A program made the translations under genes and the position numbers. Positions 45,594 to 57,128 of a stretch of DNA of 64,000 nt are shown here, in pieces. The notes under the pieces were generated by a model. It searched no databases. It was not told the DNA's origin and saw nothing but the letters and a program-made list of their open reading frames with translations. The number at the start of each line of letters is the position of its first letter. Position 1 is the stretch's first letter. Origin of the DNA: Saccharopolyspora erythraea (lineage in GTDB: Bacteria > Actinomycetota > Actinomycetes > Mycobacteriales > Pseudonocardiaceae); the NCBI RefSeq assembly GCF_018141105.1, contig NZ_CP054839.1:3348001-3412000 (forward strand). The letters are read 5' to 3'.

Positions 45594-47426
45594 GTGGACA
45601 CCGACGATGCGGCACGGCCGGCTTGGCACATCACCCCCGGCGCGTACCTGGCGAGCCGGCCGGTCGAGTACACGACCACTGCACCGTGGTCGGAGTACCT
45701 GACCATGCGGGACGGCTGTCGACTCGCCGTCGATGTGTACCTGCCGCACGACGGTCGGGGGAGCGTCGCGACTGGGCCGTTTTCCACCATCGTCGTCTTC
45801 ACCCCGTACTACCGCCGCATCCGGACCGCACCGGGGTCCGATGCGGAGAACTGCCCGAACATCGCCGTCTACCGCGACCTGTTCGTGCCACGGGGCTACG
45901 CGCTGGTCGTCGTCGACGTCCGGGGCACCGGTGCCAGTTTCGGCACCCGCGACAGCTTCCGCTCGCCTCGCGAGCGCACCGACAGTGCCGAAGTCGCCGA
46001 CTGGATCGTCCGGCAGCCCTGGTCCGACGAGACCATCGGTGCCACCGGCATCTCCTACCTCGGCGCGGCCTCCGACTTCCTCGCCGCCACCGGGCATCCT
46101 GCCGTCAAAGCGATCGCGCCGCTGTTCTCGGTGTGGGACACCTACACCGACAACTACTTCCCGGGCGGGATCCAGCTCACCTCGCTGACCCGCAGCTACG
46201 ACGACCTGATGGTCGCGCTCGACCACGACCGGCGCGACCTGCAGAAGAACTTCGCCTACTGGAGCCACCCGGATTTCCGCGGTCCGCAACCGGTCGATGA
46301 CGACCCCGACGGGACCCAGCTGGCACAGGCGATCCACCAGCACCTCGGGAACTTCCGGCAAGTCGACTTCATGCCGGAGTTCCGCTTCCGGGAAGAGCCC
46401 CTTGCCTACGATCCCACGTTCAGCTCGGCCACGTTCAGCCCCTGCTCGCTGGCCGACGAGATCCCGGACGATGTCGCCGTGTACTCCGTCTCCGGCTGGT
46501 TCGACGGGGCCGGATACATGAACGGCGCGATCTCCCGATACCTCACCCTCGCAGACAACCCTCGTCACCTGATGCTCGGACCGTGGGACCACGGGGCCCG
46601 TGTCGACATCTCACCCTGGCGGAAGGGCGAGGCCGCCGATCCCTCGTGGTGGGGCGATGTACTGCGGTTCTTCGACCATTACCTCCTCGGCCGCAACACC
46701 GGTCTGGACGCCGAATCACCGGTCCACTACTACTCGTTGCACGACGAGCAATGGCACGCCACGGAGTCCTGGCCACCGATCGACCACCACCAGACGCTCT
46801 ACCTGGCCGCAGGACACCACCTTTCCCAGGACGAACCGGAGCCGAGCGAGTCCACTGCGGACACTTATCAGGTCGATTTCAGCATCGGAACGGGAAACGA
46901 CACCCGCTACGAACGCATCGCCGCCGTCGACGCCAGGAGTTACTACACCACCTGGCAGGGCCGGACCGACGAGATGCTCAGCTACACGTCCGAACCCCTG
47001 CCGGCACCGGTCGCACTCGCTGGACACGCCAACGCCGACCTCTGGATCAGTGCGACCGAACCCGACGCCGCATTGTTCGTCTACCTGACCGAAATCGAAG
47101 CCGACGGCACTCACCGGTACGTCACGGAAGGACTGCTTCGCCTCCTCCACCGACGCGAAGCACCAGCCCCGACCCACTACCGCACGACCTGGCCCTACCG
47201 CACCTTCCGCCGCGACGACGCCGAACCGCTCACCCCGGGCGAACCCGAACACGTCCGCATCCCCCTGTTGCCCACGGCTTGGCAACTCGCAACCGGCAGC
47301 AGGATCCGGCTTTCCATCGCAGGCATCGATGCCGATCACTGCGCCCAGGTCCCGCACGGACGGCCGCCGTCGCTCACCGTCCTCCGCGACGGCACCCACC
47401 TGTCGGCACTGCACCTTCCCGTCTAG
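45594..47426 (+). CDS. CocE/NonD-type hydrolase (X-Pro dipeptidyl-peptidase fold)
   Basis: A 610-aa serine hydrolase. Residues 30-380 form the alpha/beta fold with nucleophile elbow GATGISYLGAAS near residue 157. Acid and base candidates are in WFDGAGYMNG and GPWDHGA. Residues about 385-600 form the jelly-roll X-Pro C-terminal domain. GTG 45594 has GAGGAG upstream. An in-frame GTG at 45561 would overlap the RpiR stop and allow coupling. The family includes cocaine esterase, glutaryl acylases and alpha-amino-acid ester hydrolases. Its place suggests cleavage of the substrate moved by AbgT. Confidence 0.85.
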   Translation: MDTDDAARPAWHITPGAYLASRPVEYTTTAPWSEYLTMRDGCRLAVDVYLPHDGRGSVATGPFSTIVVFTPYYRRIRTAPGSDAENCPNIAVYRDLFVPRGYALVVVDVRGTGASFGTRDSFRSPRERTDSAEVADWIVRQPWSDETIGATGISYLGAASDFLAATGHPAVKAIAPLFSVWDTYTDNYFPGGIQLTSLTRSYDDLMVALDHDRRDLQKNFAYWSHPDFRGPQPVDDDPDGTQLAQAIHQHLGNFRQVDFMPEFRFREEPLAYDPTFSSATFSPCSLADEIPDDVAVYSVSGWFDGAGYMNGAISRYLTLADNPRHLMLGPWDHGARVDISPWRKGEAADPSWWGDVLRFFDHYLLGRNTGLDAESPVHYYSLHDEQWHATESWPPIDHHQTLYLAAGHHLSQDEPEPSESTADTYQVDFSIGTGNDTRYERIAAVDARSYYTTWQGRTDEMLSYTSEPLPAPVALAGHANADLWISATEPDAALFVYLTEIEADGTHRYVTEGLLRLLHRREAPAPTHYRTTWPYRTFRRDDAEPLTPGEPEHVRIPLLPTAWQLATGSRIRLSIAGIDADHCAQVPHGRPPSLTVLRDGTHLSALHLPV

Positions 47427-48844
47427 CAGGTCTTCGGGCACGGTCGTGCTGGTGCCGCTCGAGTTGCGCGACCAGCCATTCCGCCGGTCAGGCCGACCGT
47501 GAAGACCGCGGCCAGGGCGAACGTCGCGGCCTCGTAGGTCATGGCGTGCCACAGCGCGTCGTCGGTGCTGGTGGCGGGCACCGAGTAGGCGATGCCGGCG
47601 AGCGTGACGCCCAGCGTCCCGCCGAGCTGCTGCGCTGTCGGGAGCAGGCCCGAGACCGATGTGGCGGCCTCGGCGCGAACCCTGGCGATGACGTGGGTGA
47701 ACGCCGAGGCGGTGAACACCCCGAACCCTGTGCCGCCGAGGAACAGAGCGAGCCAGAGCACCCACAGCAGGCTGTCCTCACCCGTGATCGCCGCGACGAC
47801 GAGGGACACCAACGCCATCGTGACGGCGGACGCGGAGAGGATCCCGGGGCCGAAGCGCCTCCCCAGGACGTTCGCGATCCCGCTGCCGACCAGAGCCCCG
47901 ATGGCGTACGGCGTGATGGTCAGCCCGGTCCCGAGCGCACTCCAGCCCTGCGCGCCCTGCAGGTGCATCGACAGCAGCAGCGTGAAGGACGGCACTCCCG
48001 CGTTGAAGACGAAGACGATCCCCAAGCCCCATCTCGTCGCGGGCTCGGCCAGCGTGGAGGGGTGCACGAGCGGGTCCGCCACCCTGCGCTGGGAGAACAC
48101 GAACGCGGTCATCAAGACCAATGCCGACGCCAAACTCACCCACGTCCACATCGGCCACCCGGCATCGCGCCCTACCGACAGGGGCAGCACCAGCAGGCCC
48201 AGTCCCAGAAGGCTCAGGACCGCGCCGACCGGATCGATGCGCTTCGCCCCAGGCCCTTTCCGGCTGGTGGGCAGCGACGGTGACAGCAGGAGGGCGGCGA
48301 CTCCGACGGGTACTGCCACCAGCATCGCGGCCCGCCAGCCCAAGCCCAGCGGGTTGAGCTGGATCAGCACACCACCGAGCACCGGACCCGCCAGCGACGC
48401 CGCCGCCATGGTCGCCCCGTAGGCGCTCAGCGCGGCTGGCCGGTGGCTCGCGGGCAGCGCCGACTGGATGATCGACAGGATCTGGGGTGCCACGAGCCCG
48501 CTGCCGACGCCCTGCACGAGGCGGCCCGCGACCAGCAGCCAGGCTTCCGGTGCCGCGGCCGACCCGACCGAGGCGACGGTGAACAGCGCCATCCCGGCGA
48601 CGAACATCCTCCGGTAGCCGTACCGGTCTCCCAGCCGAGCCGAGATGATCAGCGAGCAGGCGTAGGTGAGCGTGTAGCCGGTGAGAACGAGCTGGCTCTC
48701 GCCTTCGCCGGCGCCGAGATCACGCTGCACGTCGACCACGGCCACCTGCATGACCGTCACGCTGAACAGCTGGACGAAGGTGCCGGACAGGATGATCGGC
48801 AGGAGGAGTCGTCGTGCCGGAGCCGGTGCACGCAGGAGCGTCAT
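47423..48844 (-). CDS. MFS transporter, DHA2 (EmrB/QacA) drug-efflux type
   Basis: A 473-aa carrier with 12-14 predicted helices. Helix 1/2 and the loop GYTLTYACSLIISARLGDRYGYRRMF carry motif A. GPVLGGVLIQLNPLGLGWRAAM carries motif C, which is specific for antiporters. Its ATG overlaps the stop of the upstream hydrolase (ATGA). The stop overlaps the end of the CocE gene by four bases on the other strand. It probably exports a toxic compound; LysR control is inferred. Confidence 0.9.
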   Translation of the reverse strand: MTLLRAPAPARRLLLPIILSGTFVQLFSVTVMQVAVVDVQRDLGAGEGESQLVLTGYTLTYACSLIISARLGDRYGYRRMFVAGMALFTVASVGSAAAPEAWLLVAGRLVQGVGSGLVAPQILSIIQSALPASHRPAALSAYGATMAAASLAGPVLGGVLIQLNPLGLGWRAAMLVAVPVGVAALLLSPSLPTSRKGPGAKRIDPVGAVLSLLGLGLLVLPLSVGRDAGWPMWTWVSLASALVLMTAFVFSQRRVADPLVHPSTLAEPATRWGLGIVFVFNAGVPSFTLLLSMHLQGAQGWSALGTGLTITPYAIGALVGSGIANVLGRRFGPGILSASAVTMALVSLVVAAITGEDSLLWVLWLALFLGGTGFGVFTASAFTHVIARVRAEAATSVSGLLPTAQQLGGTLGVTLAGIAYSVPATSTDDALWHAMTYEAATFALAAVFTVGLTGGMAGRATRAAPARPCPKTC

Positions 48845-49710
48845 CGGGCGGCCCTCTGCAAGGCGACGCTCGCGAGCACCGCCGCGAGCTCCGCTGGCCG
48901 GGTAACGAACGGTGAGTGGCCGCCCGGCAGGGTGCGGACCTGCAGCGGGAGGTCCGGCACCACCTGGTTGGCCTCGTCGATCATCAAGTCCTGGGTGACG
49001 AGCGGGAGCGCCAGGTCGTCGGTCAGCCGGATGAACGTGCGGGGGATCCGTCCCCAGCGTTCGGGCGAGACCGGTACCGGTGTGGTGACGCTCGTGAAGG
49101 GCTGGTCCGGGTGCAGGAACTGCCGCCAGGTGTCGGGAGCGGTCGCGGGAAGATCGTTCAGGAAGGCTCGGCGGATGACGTCGATATCGGCTGGGTCGGG
49201 CGACAGCGGGTTGATCCGGAAGGCGCCCAGCTCGGCCGGGTCCCCGAGCGGCGGGATCCGGACCGCGCCCGCGTTCTGTTCCGCCTCGATGTAGTCGGAG
49301 AACCGGGGACGGCCCGCGGGGACGAACGAGGAGAGGTACACGAGGTGGTCGACGAGTTCGGGGGCCCGCTCGGCGGCGGCGGAGGCAGGGGCCCCGCCTG
49401 CGCTGTGGGCGACCAGCACCACGTTGCGGAACCGGGTGCGGACCGCGGCCAGCGCGTCCAGCACGACGTCGGTGATCTGAGCCGGCGTGACCCCGGCCAG
49501 CGCCGACTTCTCACTGGCGAGTCCCGGCTGCCCGGGCTGGAGATAGCCGGTGGGGACCGGCGCGCCGAGCCCGCTGCCAGGCAGGTCGATGGCGATGCCG
49601 GCGAGGTCGTGGCGCGCCAGGGCGCGCAGCGTTGCCGCCCAGTGCAGCGAGGAATGCCATGCACCGTGGACGAACAGGACGACGGTCTCGGACGAGGACG
49701 GACGGGTCAC
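48841..49710 (-). CDS. Alpha/beta hydrolase
   Basis: A 289-aa alpha/beta hydrolase. The oxyanion region is VVLFVHGAWHSSLHW near residues 10-24. The nucleophile elbow is LVAHSAGGAPAS near 98-109 and the catalytic His is in LPGGHSPFV near 265. No signal peptide is present. It is the first gene of a two-gene operon with the efflux carrier, divergent from a LysR gene. It may inactivate a toxic ester that the carrier also removes. Confidence 0.88.
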   Translation of the reverse strand: MTRPSSSETVVLFVHGAWHSSLHWAATLRALARHDLAGIAIDLPGSGLGAPVPTGYLQPGQPGLASEKSALAGVTPAQITDVVLDALAAVRTRFRNVVLVAHSAGGAPASAAAERAPELVDHLVYLSSFVPAGRPRFSDYIEAEQNAGAVRIPPLGDPAELGAFRINPLSPDPADIDVIRRAFLNDLPATAPDTWRQFLHPDQPFTSVTTPVPVSPERWGRIPRTFIRLTDDLALPLVTQDLMIDEANQVVPDLPLQVRTLPGGHSPFVTRPAELAAVLASVALQRAAR

Positions 49711-49779
49711 GTCGGGGCCCTTCTGGAGTGGTGATCACGTACCGCACCAGGTCACACCTTTGCCGCCAGCTCATCCATC

Positions 49780-49819
49780 GATATATCTCACGACCGCCTC
49801 TGCGATATCTCAGACATAT
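49780..49819. promoter_or_regulatory. LysR binding region
   Basis: GATATATCTCA (49780) and GATATCTCA (49804) are direct repeats. The second overlaps TATCTCAGACATA (49806-49818), a T-N11-A box with TAT/ATA symmetry. The region lies between the hydrolase operon and the LysR gene. Confidence 0.6.
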
Positions 49820-49828
49820 GGTGGGGGA

Positions 49829-50776
49829 GTGGAAGCCCGTCACCTCCGCTACGCGCTCGCGCTCGCCGAGCACCAGCATTTCGGCCGCGCGGCGGCGTCG
49901 CTGGGGATCGCCCAGCCTCCGTTGTCGACCCAGATCGCCGCTTTGGAACGAGAGGTGGGTGAGCGGCTGTTCCACCGCACCTCGCGCGGGGTGCTGCCGA
50001 CCGCCGCCGGAGAAGCCTTCCTCACCCGGGCGCGCAGCGCACTCGCCGAGATGAGACTCGCGCAGGTCGACGCGGGCCGGGCGGCGCGCGGGGAAACCGG
50101 GCGGCTGCGGATCGGGTTCATCGGGTCCGCGCTGCTCGACCCGCTGCCGGGAGTGCTCGGCCGGTTCCGCCGCACCCACCCGCAGGTCCGGCTCTCGCTC
50201 CAGGAACTCGACACCCCCACGGGGACGGCGGCCCTTCTCGCCGGCGAGCTGGACGTTGCCGTCGGGCGGGGCAGCCCTCGCGGTACCGGAGTGGAGGACC
50301 TCGTCACCGTGCCGATCGGCGCGGATCATCTGGTGGCCGTGGTATCCGCTGCGCATCCCTTCGCCGGGCGCCCGTCCATCGATGTCGAGCAGCTGGGCCG
50401 GGAGCCGCTCGTGGTCAGCCCGGACGCGGCGAGCTCCTACCTGAGACCGGTGTTCGGGCCGCACCCGGCCGTCCTCGACGGCGCCACGATGGCGCGCGAC
50501 ATCCACACGATCGCCGGGCTGGCCGCGTGCTGCGTCGGAGTCGGGCTCGGCCCGCACCGCATGCGGCTGATAGCCCGCGACGACATCTGGTTCTGCGACG
50601 TCGAACCCCGGTTCCGGCTGCCGGATCTGCAGATGTCCTTCCGCGTGACCGATCGGTCGCCGGTGCTGGCGGCGTTCCTGTCCGTCGTGCGACGCAACTG
50701 CGCGGAGGTCGGTTCACGCCTCGACGAACTGCTCGCTCGGCACCCGTCTGCCGTTGCCGATGTGGCCGGCGGCTGA
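49829..50776 (+). CDS. LysR-family transcriptional regulator
   Basis: A 315-aa regulator. The HTH is visible at LRYALALAEHQHFGRAAASL and GIAQPPLSTQIAALEREVG. The effector domain spans residues 90-300. The start is GTG at 49829, just after the operator region, so it may be translated from a very short leader. A longer in-frame extension upstream runs through the promoter and is rejected. It is divergent from the hydrolase-efflux operon. Confidence 0.9.
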   Translation: MEARHLRYALALAEHQHFGRAAASLGIAQPPLSTQIAALEREVGERLFHRTSRGVLPTAAGEAFLTRARSALAEMRLAQVDAGRAARGETGRLRIGFIGSALLDPLPGVLGRFRRTHPQVRLSLQELDTPTGTAALLAGELDVAVGRGSPRGTGVEDLVTVPIGADHLVAVVSAAHPFAGRPSIDVEQLGREPLVVSPDAASSYLRPVFGPHPAVLDGATMARDIHTIAGLAACCVGVGLGPHRMRLIARDDIWFCDVEPRFRLPDLQMSFRVTDRSPVLAAFLSVVRRNCAEVGSRLDELLARHPSAVADVAGG

Positions 50777-50822
50777 CAGCAAGGGGCAACGACCAGCGAC
50801 AGCGCCCGGTTTCCCGCCGCGA

Positions 50823-51275
50823 TCAGGTGGAGTTTCTGTCGCTCAGGTCGTGGTGAGCGGGACCGTTGTAGTCGGGCAGCAGCGGGCGGGGCAGTGGCCC
50901 CTTGATGCGGGTACCTGCTGATTTCTCCTCCCAGGCGTGGGAGAGGATGCCGATGCTGCGGGAGAGGACGAACAGGCCGCGGCCGAGTTCGGGTGGGAAG
51001 CCGAGTTCGCTGAAGACGATCGCGGTGGCGCCGTCGATGTTCATCGGGACGGGGCGGCTGCGACCGCGGGCCAGCGCGCGTTCGAGGGCGGTGCCGGCGC
51101 GTAGCGCCCAGCCCGGTACCTCGCCGTTGTCGACGGCGTCTTCGACCAGTGTCAGGAGCGGATCGCGACGCGGGTTCGTGGGTGGAAGCGGTGGCCGAAG
51201 CCCGGGATGTGGCGCCCGGAAGCGCGGTGGTCGGCGACGAGCTGTTCGGCGGCCCCGTCCCTGTCGTCAGGCGGA
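50823..51275 (-). pseudogene. Citrate-synthase-like (citryl-CoA lyase) C-terminal remnant
   Basis: Minus-strand translation reads AAEQLVADHRASGRHIPGFG and HRFHP, then after a frameshift near 51175-51185 reads DPLLTLVEDAVDNGEVPGWA, MNIDGATAIVFSELGFPPEL, LFVLSRSIGILSHAWEEK and RIKGPLPRPLLPDYNGP. This is the C-terminal third of a citrate-synthase-fold enzyme, including the GFGHR catalytic region. The N-terminal two thirds are missing. It is therefore a truncated and frameshifted pseudogene. Confidence 0.8.
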
Positions 51276-51508
51276 TCGGGATCGTATGGGGGTGCCGTCG
51301 TCCTGGCAAGAGCCAGGAGTGGACTCGATTTGACTTGTGCGCCTCGCACGTGGACGGCGTCGCGCACGGCGACGGTGGCCACCGACGTCGAACCTGACCG
51401 ACTACGGAATCCGCAGGGCGGGACGCGATGGGTGGAACGTCGTTGTCCCCGAGACCAGGTCTTCGTAGCCTCGCGGGGCGGGACTTCGTCTGGGGAGCTG
51501 GAGAAGCG

Positions 51509-53179
51509 ATGGGTGAGTACGCTTTCGACCTGGGTTCGTACGGCCGCCCGGTGACGACTTCTTCGCCGGCGGCGCAGAAGTGGTTCGACCGGGGCCTGAA
51601 CTGGACGTTCGGTTACGTCCACGAAGAGGCCGACGCCTGTTTCCGGAAGGCGCTCGAACACGATCCGGACTGCGCGATGGCGCATTGGGGCATCGCTTAC
51701 GCCATCGGTCCGAACTACAACAAGCCGTGGGAGCTGTTCGACGAGCAGGAGATCACCGAGACGCTGCGGCGGTCGCGAGACGCAGTCGCGAAGGCGCGGA
51801 GCGCGATGGCCGGTGCTTCCGAGGTCGAGCAGGCGCTGATCACGGCTTTGGAGGCGCGTTATCAGGCCGATACGCCCGCACCGGATCTGTCCGTGTGGAG
51901 CGATGCCTACACCGATGCGATGCGGGAGGTCGTCCGGCGGTTCCCCGACGATCCTGACGTGATCACGCTGGCTGCCGAGGCGATGCTGAACCGCACGCCG
52001 TGGAACATGTGGGACCTGCGCTCCGGCGATCCCGCGCCCGGCGCGGACACCCTGGAGTGCAAGGCGCTTCTCGAGCACGGCATCGAGGTCGTGCGCGGTC
52101 GCGGCGATCGGCCGCATCCGGGGATCTGGCACCTCTACATCCACCTCATGGAGATGTCGGGTACTCCCGAGGCAGCGCTGCGCGTCGCCGACGAACTGCG
52201 CCGGCTGGTCCCGGACTCCGGGCACCTGGCGCACATGCCGACCCACATCGACGTGCTGTGCGGCAACTACCAGGACGTCGTGGACTGGAACCACATCGGC
52301 ATCGAGAAGGACGTCAAGTACTGGGAGTACGCGGGAGCGCTGAACTTCTACTCGCTCTACCGGGTGCACAACTACCACTTCAAGATGCACGGGGCGATGC
52401 TGCTCGGCCGGTTCGAGCCGGCGATGGAGGCCGCGCGCACGATGCTGGAGACCATCCCGGACGAACTGGTGCGGCTGCAGAGCCCGCCGATGGCCGACTG
52501 GCTCGAGGCCTACATGTCGGTCGAGACGCATGCGCTCGTGCGCTTCGGCAGGTGGCGGGAGCTCATCGCCGATCCGCTGCCGGACGAGCCGGAGCTGTAC
52601 TGCATGACCACGGCGATGAACCACTACGGCAAGGCCATCGCGCACGCCAACCTCAAGCAGCACGACGAGGCGGCCCAGGCGCAGCGGCTGTTCGAGGAGG
52701 CGGCCGCGAAGGTGCCGGAGACCCGGCGCCTGCACGTCGTGGAGTGCCACGACATCCTCGCCGTCGCCAGGGAGATGCTCACTGGAGAGGTCGAGTACCA
52801 CAAGGGAAACCACGCGCTCGCCTTCGCGCACCTGCGCAAGGCCGTCGAGAACGAGGACAACCTGCCCTACGACGAACCATGGGGCTGGATGATGCCCAGC
52901 AGGCACGCGCTGGGCGCGCTGCTGCTGGAGCAGGGGCAGGTCGAGGAGGCTGCCGCGGCCTACGAAGCCGACCTGGGCCTCGACGACACGATCATCCGTG
53001 CGAACCGGCACCCGAACAACGTGTGGGCGCTGGTGGGTCTGCACGAGTGCTACACGCGATTGCAGCGCACGACCGAGGCGCGGATGATCAAGCCGCAACT
53101 GGATGTCGCACTCGCTCGTGCCGACGCGTCGATTTCGGCTTCCTGCTTCTGCCGGGAAAGCAGTAGCTGCTGCGGCTAG
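51509..53179 (+). CDS. Tetratricopeptide-repeat protein
   Basis: A 556-aa soluble protein made largely of TPR-like helical pairs (AQKWFDRGLNWTFGYVHEEA, FRKALEHDPDCAMAHWGIAY, ALRVADELRRLVPDSGHLAH, HALGALLLEQGQVEEAAAAY). The repeated histidine segments WHLYIHLMEMSG and HLAHMPTHIDVLCGNY suggest a conserved functional or metal site. The C-terminus ends in a Cys-rich SASCFCRESSSCCG tail, which is unusual. ATG 51509 has GGAG five bases upstream. Function unknown. Confidence 0.85.
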   Translation: MGEYAFDLGSYGRPVTTSSPAAQKWFDRGLNWTFGYVHEEADACFRKALEHDPDCAMAHWGIAYAIGPNYNKPWELFDEQEITETLRRSRDAVAKARSAMAGASEVEQALITALEARYQADTPAPDLSVWSDAYTDAMREVVRRFPDDPDVITLAAEAMLNRTPWNMWDLRSGDPAPGADTLECKALLEHGIEVVRGRGDRPHPGIWHLYIHLMEMSGTPEAALRVADELRRLVPDSGHLAHMPTHIDVLCGNYQDVVDWNHIGIEKDVKYWEYAGALNFYSLYRVHNYHFKMHGAMLLGRFEPAMEAARTMLETIPDELVRLQSPPMADWLEAYMSVETHALVRFGRWRELIADPLPDEPELYCMTTAMNHYGKAIAHANLKQHDEAAQAQRLFEEAAAKVPETRRLHVVECHDILAVAREMLTGEVEYHKGNHALAFAHLRKAVENEDNLPYDEPWGWMMPSRHALGALLLEQGQVEEAAAAYEADLGLDDTIIRANRHPNNVWALVGLHECYTRLQRTTEARMIKPQLDVALARADASISASCFCRESSSCCG

Positions 53180-53188
53180 CCGACGCGA

Positions 53189-55504
<2,316 letters not shown>

Positions 55505-55559
55505 TGCCGGGTCAGGCCCGCAAGCCTCCCGAGGAGACTTCAGTTGATCAGTGTGCGAA

Positions 55560-55789
55560 CGACGCCGGCCGATCACCCGGTCGTACTGCTGGGCCGAGCT
55601 GCTCATGTCGTTGGCCTTGAGCGGTCGTAGCTCGGCGACGCTCCACCCGAGCAACGCGCAGGCCGCGGGGTTGGCCCAGAGGATGTTCTTGGTGGCCGCG
55701 TCGTGGACGAGCACGCACATCCGGGTGGCGTTCGTCATCGCCACGAAGTCGTCCGCCGTGAGTTCGGGAGCGTGCGGGTCGACCTGCAT
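55560..55789 (-). pseudogene. PAS-domain protein stub
   Basis: ATG 55789 opens a frame whose first 65 residues are PAS-like (MTNATRMCVLVHDAATKNIL, WANPAACALLGWSVAELRPL, SSSAQQYDRVIGR). After about 55560 the frame loses similarity and runs on antisense to dgdA. A typical PAS regulator would continue with an output domain, so this is a truncated gene. Confidence 0.6.
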
Positions 55790-55925
55790 CCCGCCAGCGT
55801 AGGACCGGCGGGACTGCCGCGGGGCTGAAGAAATCCCCTATTCCGGGAGAGGCACCACCAATACCGCGCGCCCTACTCTCCTTCGTAATGTCAGCCACGA
55901 GTTCGCAAACGGTGAGGAGCAGTCA

Positions 55926-57095
55926 ATGGTGCAAACCCAGGAGGTTGGTCCCAGGGCGCCGCGTCACCGCACGGGTGACACCGTCACCTTCGACGACGTG
56001 CTGGCGGAGCTCGCCGAGCGGCGGGCGGAGTTCGCCGAGCAGCGCTTCGTTCCGAAGGACTTCGTCGCACGCCTCGAGCAGCTCGGCCTCTACCGCGCCG
56101 CCACCCCGGCGAGGTTCGGCGGCGAGCCCATGGCGCCCGCCGACTTCCTGGACCGGATCGAGCGGATCTCGGTGGTCGACGGGTCCACCGGCTGGGTGGC
56201 CAGCTTCGGTTCCTCCCTGATCTACCTGGCCGCGCTTCCGCTGGCGACCCAGGCCGAGCTCTATCGGGATGGCCCGGACGTGGTCTTCGCGGGCGGTCTG
56301 TTCCCGGTCCAGCCGGCCGCGCCCACCGGAAGCGGCTTCCTGGTCAACGGGCACTGGAAGTTCGCCAGCGGCTGCATGGGCGCGGACGTGCTCGGTGTCG
56401 GCATCCCCGGCGACGACTCCACCGCGGGCAAGCCGCGCACCGCGCTGCTCCGTCCCGAGCAGGTCGAGATCGTTCAGGACTGGGATGTCGTCGGAATGCG
56501 CGCGACGGGTTCCTTCGACCTCGTCGTCCGCGATGTCGAGGTGCCGCGGGAGTGGACGTTCATCCGCGGGGGAGAGCCCACCGTCGACGAGCCGCTCTAC
56601 CACTACCCGGGCATCGCCTACGCCGCGCAGGTTCTCGCGGTCGTCGGCGCGGGAGTCGCGCGTGCCGCCCTGAACCACGCCGAGGAGGCCGGCAGCGGCT
56701 ACGCCGGCGTCACGGGTGCGCCCAAGCTGGCCGAACGGCCCTACTACCGTGCCGAGATCGCGGCCGCCGAGGCTGCGCTCCGCTCGGCGAGGGCCTGGTT
56801 CTACGAGCTCAGCCACGAGGTGTGGGAGACCGTCGTCGCCGGAGACAGCGCCACCGACGAGCAGAACGCGCATCTCCGCCTCGCCTCGGCCCACCTGGCC
56901 AAGACCTCCTCCGACGTCGTCAGCCGCCTGGTCGAGGTCTCCGGCACCGCACCGATCTATCGCAGCAACCCGCTGCAGCTCCTGCTGGGCGACGCGCTGG
57001 TCCCCAAACAGCACGCCTTCCTCGGGCCGTCGATGTATGAGTCCGCCGGCGCCGTGCTCATGGGACTACCGCCCACGACCCCCGGCTTTCGCTGA
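55926..57095 (+). CDS. Flavin-dependent monooxygenase of the acyl-CoA dehydrogenase fold (IacA/IifC-like)
   Basis: A 389-aa group D flavin monooxygenase-type protein. The fold is recognised from the N-terminal helical part (RFVPKDFVARLEQLGLYRAA), the RIERISVVDGSTGWVASFGS segment, the strand region GFLVNGHWKFASGCMGAD and SFDLVVRDVEVPREW, and the C-terminal helices. ATG follows GAGGAG. A small protein and an SDR follow on the same strand. The three together resemble the indole/indole-acetate oxidation modules iac and iif. It would need a separate flavin reductase, which is not in the window. Confidence 0.75.
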   Translation: MVQTQEVGPRAPRHRTGDTVTFDDVLAELAERRAEFAEQRFVPKDFVARLEQLGLYRAATPARFGGEPMAPADFLDRIERISVVDGSTGWVASFGSSLIYLAALPLATQAELYRDGPDVVFAGGLFPVQPAAPTGSGFLVNGHWKFASGCMGADVLGVGIPGDDSTAGKPRTALLRPEQVEIVQDWDVVGMRATGSFDLVVRDVEVPREWTFIRGGEPTVDEPLYHYPGIAYAAQVLAVVGAGVARAALNHAEEAGSGYAGVTGAPKLAERPYYRAEIAAAEAALRSARAWFYELSHEVWETVVAGDSATDEQNAHLRLASAHLAKTSSDVVSRLVEVSGTAPIYRSNPLQLLLGDALVPKQHAFLGPSMYESAGAVLMGLPPTTPGFR

Positions 57096-57128
57096 GCCGA
57101 CCGACCCGGTGACGAAAGGAAGACCGGC

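Noticed and set aside
51152-53098. 648-codon minus-strand frame opposite the TPR gene
   Set aside because: Only its last 35 codons resemble a protein (citrate-synthase-like remnant). The rest is antisense to the TPR gene.
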